Positions 59,248-64,000 of a stretch of DNA of 64,000 nucleotides are shown here, in pieces. Every line of letters starts with the position of its first letter. Within the stretch, counting starts at the first letter, position 1. The stretch is taken from NCBI GenBank assembly GCA_945881735.1, contig CAMCVF010000001.1, positions 248,001-312,000 of the forward strand. Direction: 5' to 3'. The position numbers and the translations under genes were made by a program. Below the pieces are notes generated by a model, which had not been told where the DNA came from, did not search any database, and saw only the letters and a list, made by a program, of their open reading frames with translations. The stretch comes from Methylotenera oryzisoli. Lineage in GTDB: Bacteria > Pseudomonadota > Gammaproteobacteria > Burkholderiales > Methylophilaceae.

Positions 59248-62196
59248 TTAAGCAGGCTGCGTTGTTTTAGCAGATTTTTTGCCCGTAAACGCAATCTGGG
59301 CTTCGCTAAAGGTTTTGTAGTCTTTTTGCCAATCGGATAATTGATTCACGCGCGTGACCTGCACTGCCGTTACTTTAAATTCTGGGCAGTTGGTTGCCCA
59401 ATCGCTGTTGTCCGTTGTAATTACATTGGCTCCTGATTCTGGGTGATGGAACGTAGTGTAAATTACCCCAGCTTGCACGCGCTCAGTTAAGGTTGCGCGC
59501 AATACTGTTTCACCCGCACGACTGGCAATGCCTACCCAATCACCTTCTCTAATTCCGCGCTCTTCAGCATCATGAGGGTGAATCTCTACAATATCCTCAG
59601 CATGCCAAGCATTATTAAGCGTACGGCGCGTTTGTGCCCCTACGTTGTACTGGCTCAAAATACGACCTGTAGTGAGTATTAATGGGAATTTAGCGTTTAC
59701 TTTTTCTGTAGTAGGCACATATTGTGTGATAAAGAATTTACCCTTACCGCGCACAAACACATCAATGTGCATGGTTGGCGTACCTTCTGGGTTTTCATCA
59801 TCGCATGGCCATTGAATACTGCCCAGCTCATCTAACTTAGCAAAACTGACACCTTTAAAGGTTGGTGTTAATGCGGCGATTTCATCCATAATTTCACTGG
59901 CATGCTTGTATTGCATATCATAGCCCAAAGCTGCTGACAATTTAGCGGTGATTTCCCAATCTTCTAAGCCACGTTCACCATGGCCATTTTTAGGGGTCAT
60001 TACACGGCGCACAGGTGAAATGCGGCGCTCCGCGTTGGTAAATGTGCCGCTTTTTTCTAAGAATGACGCACCAGGGAAGAATACATGCGCATACATGGCA
60101 GTTTCATTTAAGAACAAATCTTGCACAATCACGCACTCCATACTTTCTAGAGCGTGCGTTACATGCTGGGTATTGGGATCGGATTGCGCGATATCTTCGC
60201 CAACGCAATACAAGGCTTTAAATTTACCCTCGCCTGCAAGGTCTAGCATATTGGGTATACGCAAGCCTGGATCGTTGCTTAATGGTCTGCCCCAAGCGCT
60301 TTCAAACAAGGCGCGCGTCGCATCATCCGATACATGGCGATAACCAGGGAACTCATGCGGCATGCTGCCCATATCGCAACTGCCCTGCACATTGTTTTGA
60401 CCGCGTAAGGGATTAATGCCTACGCCTTCGCGCCCCACATTACCGGTTGCCATCGCCAAGTTAGCGATACCCATCACCATGGTTGAGCCTTGACTATGCT
60501 CGGTAACACCTAAGCCATAGTAGATAGCACCGTTACCACCCGTGGCAAAAAGCCGCGCAGCTTCACGCATAGTTTGTGCTTTAACTCCCAAAACAGACTC
60601 TAATGCTTCTGGTGAATTCTCTGGTTTTGCCACAAAATCGCGCCACATCACGAAAGAATCCCACTCACAACGTTCATGCACAAAATCTTCTTTCACCAAG
60701 CCTTCGGTTACCACCACATGTGCCAGTGCAGAAATTAAGGCCACGTTAGTGCTAGGGCGTAAATTCAGGTGATAATCGGCGCGAATATGCGGCGAGTTAT
60801 CCACCAAATCAATTTCACGCGGGTCGGCAATAATCAGTTTTGCGCCCTCACGTAAACGGCGTTTCATTTGGGATGCAAACACAGGGTGGCCATCTGTCGG
60901 ATTGGCTCCGATAATCATGATGACATCACTTTTCATTACAGAATCAAAGGTTTGTGTACCTGCCGATTCGCCAATCGTTTGTTTAAGACCATAACCTGTT
61001 GGGCTGTGGCAAACGCGGGCGCAAGTGTCTACGTTATTGGTGCCAAATACGGCGCGCACCAGTTTTTGGGTGACATACACTTCTTCATTGGTACAACGGC
61101 TAGACGTAATACCGCCCATGCTCTCTTTGCCATACTTGGCAGAAATGCGTTTAATCTCTGAAGCAGCATAGTCAATCGCCTCATCCCAGCTCACCACTTG
61201 CCACTCATCTTTAATGCTTTTACGTATCATTGGAGTAGTAATGCGGTCTTGATGAGTAGCATAACCCCAAGCGAACCTTCCCTTGACGCAAGAGTGCCCA
61301 TGATTAGCACCGCCGTTTTTGTGTGGAGTCATTCGAATTACTTCTTCGCCTTTCATCTCCGCATTAAAGCTACAACCGACGCCGCAATAGGCGCAAGTAG
61401 TAGTCACTGAATGCTCTGGTGTACCCGCTTCAATAACAGTTTTTTCCATTAATGTGGCAGTCGGACAGGCTGCTACACAGGCACCACAAGAAACACATTC
61501 TGAATCTTTAAAGTTTTCAATACCTGATGCTACTTTTGAGTCAAAACCACGACCACTAATGGTTAAGGCAAATGTGCCTTGTGTTTCCTCACAAGCGCGC
61601 ACACAGCGACTGCACACGATACATTTACTGGGGTCAAAGGTGAAATAAGGATTGGACTCGTCTTTTTCAGCCTTAAGATGATTTTCACCCTCATAACCGT
61701 AGCGCACCTCACGCAAGCCTACCGCGCCTGCCATATCTTGTAATTCGCAATCACCATTGGCTGAGCAAGTCAGACAGTCCAGCGGATGATCTGAAATATA
61801 CAATTCCATGGTACCCCGGCGAATATCCGCCAATTTGCTGGTTTGTGTATGAACTTTTAAGCCTGGAGCAACTGGTGTAGTGCAACAGGCTGGATAACCA
61901 CGGCGACCTTCGATTTCCACCACGCATAAGCGGCAGGAGCCAAACGGCTCTAAGGAATCGGTAGCGCACAATTTAGGTACATTAACACCTGCCAAAATGG
62001 ATGCACGCATAATACTGGTGCCGTCTGGTACGGTAATTTCGCGACCATCAATCTCCAAAGTCACCATCAAATCCGAATTACTGGCGGGTGTACCGTAATC
62101 TAGCTGGTCATCATAACCAGTACGGCTATGTTTATTACCAGCGTTGTAACTATTGTGCGGGTTCGCATCACTAGGGCTATATTTAATGTCATCCAT
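59248..62196 (-). CDS. fdsA: NAD-linked formate dehydrogenase alpha (catalytic) subunit
   Basis: Oxidises formate to CO2 at a bis-MGD molybdenum (or tungsten) site. 982 residues. N-terminal 2Fe-2S domain with C77, C88, C91 and a cysteine near 104-105; His/Cys 4Fe-4S H137, C141, C144, C150; ferredoxin-type 4Fe-4S clusters C192/195/198/202 and C234/237/240/244; the 4Fe-4S beside the Mo site C268, C271, C275, C303. The metal-ligand cysteine is C396 next to the catalytic H397 in TCARVCHSPTGYG, so this is the Cys, not the selenocysteine, form. The N-terminus has about 40 extra residues before the ferredoxin domain. Starts 25 bases after fdsB. Confidence 0.97.
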   Translation of the reverse strand: MDDIKYSPSDANPHNSYNAGNKHSRTGYDDQLDYGTPASNSDLMVTLEIDGREITVPDGTSIMRASILAGVNVPKLCATDSLEPFGSCRLCVVEIEGRRGYPACCTTPVAPGLKVHTQTSKLADIRRGTMELYISDHPLDCLTCSANGDCELQDMAGAVGLREVRYGYEGENHLKAEKDESNPYFTFDPSKCIVCSRCVRACEETQGTFALTISGRGFDSKVASGIENFKDSECVSCGACVAACPTATLMEKTVIEAGTPEHSVTTTCAYCGVGCSFNAEMKGEEVIRMTPHKNGGANHGHSCVKGRFAWGYATHQDRITTPMIRKSIKDEWQVVSWDEAIDYAASEIKRISAKYGKESMGGITSSRCTNEEVYVTQKLVRAVFGTNNVDTCARVCHSPTGYGLKQTIGESAGTQTFDSVMKSDVIMIIGANPTDGHPVFASQMKRRLREGAKLIIADPREIDLVDNSPHIRADYHLNLRPSTNVALISALAHVVVTEGLVKEDFVHERCEWDSFVMWRDFVAKPENSPEALESVLGVKAQTMREAARLFATGGNGAIYYGLGVTEHSQGSTMVMGIANLAMATGNVGREGVGINPLRGQNNVQGSCDMGSMPHEFPGYRHVSDDATRALFESAWGRPLSNDPGLRIPNMLDLAGEGKFKALYCVGEDIAQSDPNTQHVTHALESMECVIVQDLFLNETAMYAHVFFPGASFLEKSGTFTNAERRISPVRRVMTPKNGHGERGLEDWEITAKLSAALGYDMQYKHASEIMDEIAALTPTFKGVSFAKLDELGSIQWPCDDENPEGTPTMHIDVFVRGKGKFFITQYVPTTEKVNAKFPLILTTGRILSQYNVGAQTRRTLNNAWHAEDIVEIHPHDAEERGIREGDWVGIASRAGETVLRATLTERVQAGVIYTTFHHPESGANVITTDNSDWATNCPEFKVTAVQVTRVNQLSDWQKDYKTFSEAQIAFTGKKSAKTTQPA

Positions 62197-62221
62197 GCTT
62201 TACTCCAGTCGCCTCTTTACT

Positions 62222-63841
62222 TTAGGCAACAACTATATCAATAATTTTTTTGAGTGTGGGTTTAGAATTAGGCACAAAGTCCTCTGCAAAATGGTTCATC
62301 GCGCTTAATACCGGATAAGGCGTCATGCCGCCCAATGCACAAAGTGAGCCATTTAACATGGTGTCGGATAAATCACGCACCAGTTTGGTATTTTTTTCCA
62401 CATCTGTGCCGTTGATGATTTTATCAATCACCTCTACACCGCGCGAAGAACCGATGCGGCAAGGGGTACATTTGCCACAGCTTTCGATGGCGCAAAACTC
62501 AAACGCATAACGTGCCATTTTCGCCATATCAACCGTATCATCAAACGCCACAATACCGCCATGACCTAAAACCGCCCAAATTTTGCTAAATTCTTCGTAA
62601 TCCAGTGGCGTATCAAATTGGCTTTCTGGCAAAAATGCACCCAATGGACCACCTACTTGCACCGCACGAATCGGCTTGCCAGTATAAGAACCGCCGCCAA
62701 AGTCATACAACAATTCACGTAACGTTGCGCCGAAAGCTAACTCTACCAAGCCGCCGTGTTTGATATTACCAGCCAGTTGAATCGGCAAGGTGCCGCGTGA
62801 ACGGCCCATGCCGTAATCGGCATAAAACTGAGCGCCTTTATCCAAAATAATAGGGATAGTCGCCAAGGAAATTACGTTATTAACCACGGTTGGCTTACCA
62901 AATAAACCCTCAATTGCTGGCAATGGTGGCTTAAAGCGCACTAAGCCGCGCTTGCCTTCTAGGCTTTCTAGTAACGAAGTTTCTTCGCCACAGACATAAG
63001 CCCCCGCAGCACGGCGCACCTCTAGTTTGAATCTGTGATTGGTGCCGCAAATATTTTCACCCAAATAGCCAGCCGCTTCGGCTTTGGCAATCGCTTCGTT
63101 CAAAATATGCAAAGCATGCGGGTATTCGCTGCGCAAATAAATATAGCCCTGATTGGCACCCACTGCGATACCTGCAATGGTCATGCCTTCGATTAGCACA
63201 AACGGATCATCTTCCATCACCATGCGGTCTGAATAGGTACCTGAATCACCTTCATCGGCGTTGCATACGATGTATTTTTGCACGCCTATTTCACCAGCTC
63301 CCAGCACTGTATTCCACTTAATGCCCGTTGGGAAAGCAGCACCACCGCGACCACGCAAACCAGAATCGGTTACCGTTTTAACGATTTCAGCTGGGGTTAA
63401 TTTAAGCGCATTGGCTAAACCCTTGTAACCATCGTGCGCTAAGTAGTCATCCAAAGAAACAGGATCGGTAATACCAATGCGCGCAAAGGTTAAACGTTGC
63501 TGCTTTTTAAGCCATTCTAGCTCTTCAGTTAAGCCCAAGTTTAGGGAATGTGCTTTGGCTGTGCTTGAATCAGGATTTAAAAAACTCGCATCAAACAAGC
63601 TTGCCACATCTTTAGGCTGCACTGGCGCAAACGCCACGCGACCATTGGCTGTAGCAACCTCTACAAAGGGCTCTAACCAAAACAATCCACGTGAACCGTT
63701 ACGGATTATCTCAATCTCAATGCCGCGTTTATGCGCTTCTTGCTGAATCGCTTTTGCGGTGCGGTTTGCGCCTAAACTTAATGCACTTGAATCGCGCGGA
63801 ACATAGATTTTAATTGGCAAGTCTTTTGCGATAGAAGTCAT
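62222..63841 (-). CDS. fdsB: NAD-linked formate dehydrogenase beta (diaphorase) subunit
   Basis: Passes electrons from the clusters to NAD+ through FMN; homologous to NuoF, with a thioredoxin-like N-terminal part. 539 residues. FMN/NAD site: [20 protein letters not shown] near 158-177 and [20 protein letters not shown] near 188-210; the second loop [20 protein letters not shown] near 278-298; 4Fe-4S motif [20 protein letters not shown] near 450-470. Overlaps fdsG by 4 bases (ATGA), indicating coupled translation. Confidence 0.97.
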   Translation of the reverse strand: MTSIAKDLPIKIYVPRDSSALSLGANRTAKAIQQEAHKRGIEIEIIRNGSRGLFWLEPFVEVATANGRVAFAPVQPKDVASLFDASFLNPDSSTAKAHSLNLGLTEELEWLKKQQRLTFARIGITDPVSLDDYLAHDGYKGLANALKLTPAEIVKTVTDSGLRGRGGAAFPTGIKWNTVLGAGEIGVQKYIVCNADEGDSGTYSDRMVMEDDPFVLIEGMTIAGIAVGANQGYIYLRSEYPHALHILNEAIAKAEAAGYLGENICGTNHRFKLEVRRAAGAYVCGEETSLLESLEGKRGLVRFKPPLPAIEGLFGKPTVVNNVISLATIPIILDKGAQFYADYGMGRSRGTLPIQLAGNIKHGGLVELAFGATLRELLYDFGGGSYTGKPIRAVQVGGPLGAFLPESQFDTPLDYEEFSKIWAVLGHGGIVAFDDTVDMAKMARYAFEFCAIESCGKCTPCRIGSSRGVEVIDKIINGTDVEKNTKLVRDLSDTMLNGSLCALGGMTPYPVLSAMNHFAEDFVPNSKPTLKKIIDIVVA

Positions 63842-64000
63842 GATGCGCGCGCCTCATTAATCAAATCTGCCATTTTCTGATTATCCATGCGGCCATAAAC
63901 TTCATCATCCATCATCACGGCGGGCGAGCATGCACAATTACCCAAGCAATAAATCGGCTCTAATGTAATGGCGCCATCGCTGGTAGTTTGATGATAATCA
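63838..64000 (-). CDS. fdsG: NAD-linked formate dehydrogenase gamma subunit, C-terminal part (cut by window edge)
   Basis: NuoE-like subunit with one 2Fe-2S cluster. Only the last 53 residues are in the window. The second half of the cluster motif, [20 protein letters not shown], is present; the first cysteine pair lies beyond the right edge. It ends at a TGA at 63838-63840 that overlaps the fdsB ATG. Its partners fdsB, fdsA, fdhD and fdsD follow in order. Confidence 0.95.
   Translation of the reverse strand, partial: DYHQTTSDGAITLEPIYCLGNCACSPAVMMDDEVYGRMDNQKMADLINEARAS

Overview
The window reads as the chromosome of an AT-rich betaproteobacterium, most likely a methylotroph of the family Methylophilaceae (Methylotenera-like). 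This is inference from gene content and order: a NAD-linked molybdenum formate dehydrogenase operon (fdsGBA-fdhD-fdsD), a K+-independent proton-pumping pyrophosphatase beside soluble pyrophosphatase and PEP carboxylase, an E. coli-like GAPDH in a tkt-gap-pgk group, and betaproteobacterial neighbourhoods such as M23 peptidase/dciA beside secA, slt-NDUFA9-like-cca and argB-HAD-slmA. No 16S rRNA gene, tRNA, insertion sequence, prophage or CRISPR array was seen.

Layout. 1-2.0 kb: 5' end of secA, an M23 peptidase and a DciA-like gene. 2.3-8.0 kb: pyrophosphate node hppA, ppc (frameshifted), ppa. 8.1-15.2 kb: a minus-strand central-metabolism block tkt, gap, pgk, a gutted pyk remnant, purC, DUF1232 and a decayed dedA. 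16.1-23.0 kb: BON protein, oxidoreductase, redoxin, rsmE, argA with an N-terminal XRE helix-turn-helix domain, argB, HAD nucleotidase, slmA. 23.1-28.2 kb: a decayed secreted-protein gene, cca, NDUFA9-like, slt and a small membrane protein. 28.3-47.0 kb: a complete division and cell-wall (dcw) cluster in one direction, mraZ to lpxC, with MraZ boxes over its probable start site. 47.4-48.4 kb: a dead PEP-CTERM gene and rnpB. 48.4-56.2 kb: pyrC, rsmI, yraN, BON lipoprotein, DUF3579, a decayed TlpA-like gene, a PilZ-like orphan, trxA, rho, rpmE. 56.3-64 kb: an ArnT-like transferase and the formate dehydrogenase operon, whose fdsG runs off the right edge.

How it fits together. Formate oxidation supplies NADH; the transketolase, GAPDH and PGK group rearranges and oxidises C1-derived sugar phosphates; PEP carboxylase refills C4 acids; HppA and Ppa remove pyrophosphate, HppA conserving its energy as a proton gradient. 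The dcw cluster supplies lipid II synthesis and the divisome, and SlmA, encoded elsewhere in the window, is the family that antagonises FtsZ over the nucleoid.

Two themes stand out. First, at least five genes are clearly decaying (dedA, pyk, a secreted protein, a PEP-CTERM protein, a TlpA-like thioredoxin) and ppc carries a one-base shift in a homopolymer, which fits ongoing genome reduction. Second, there are candidate regulatory novelties: the HTH-N-acetylglutamate synthase fusion preceded by a perfect 14-bp inverted repeat, a near-perfect repeat of the same geometry upstream of tkt, a nested palindrome between gap and pgk, and a hairpin leader before rpmE. Everything here was read by eye; no search or folding program was run.
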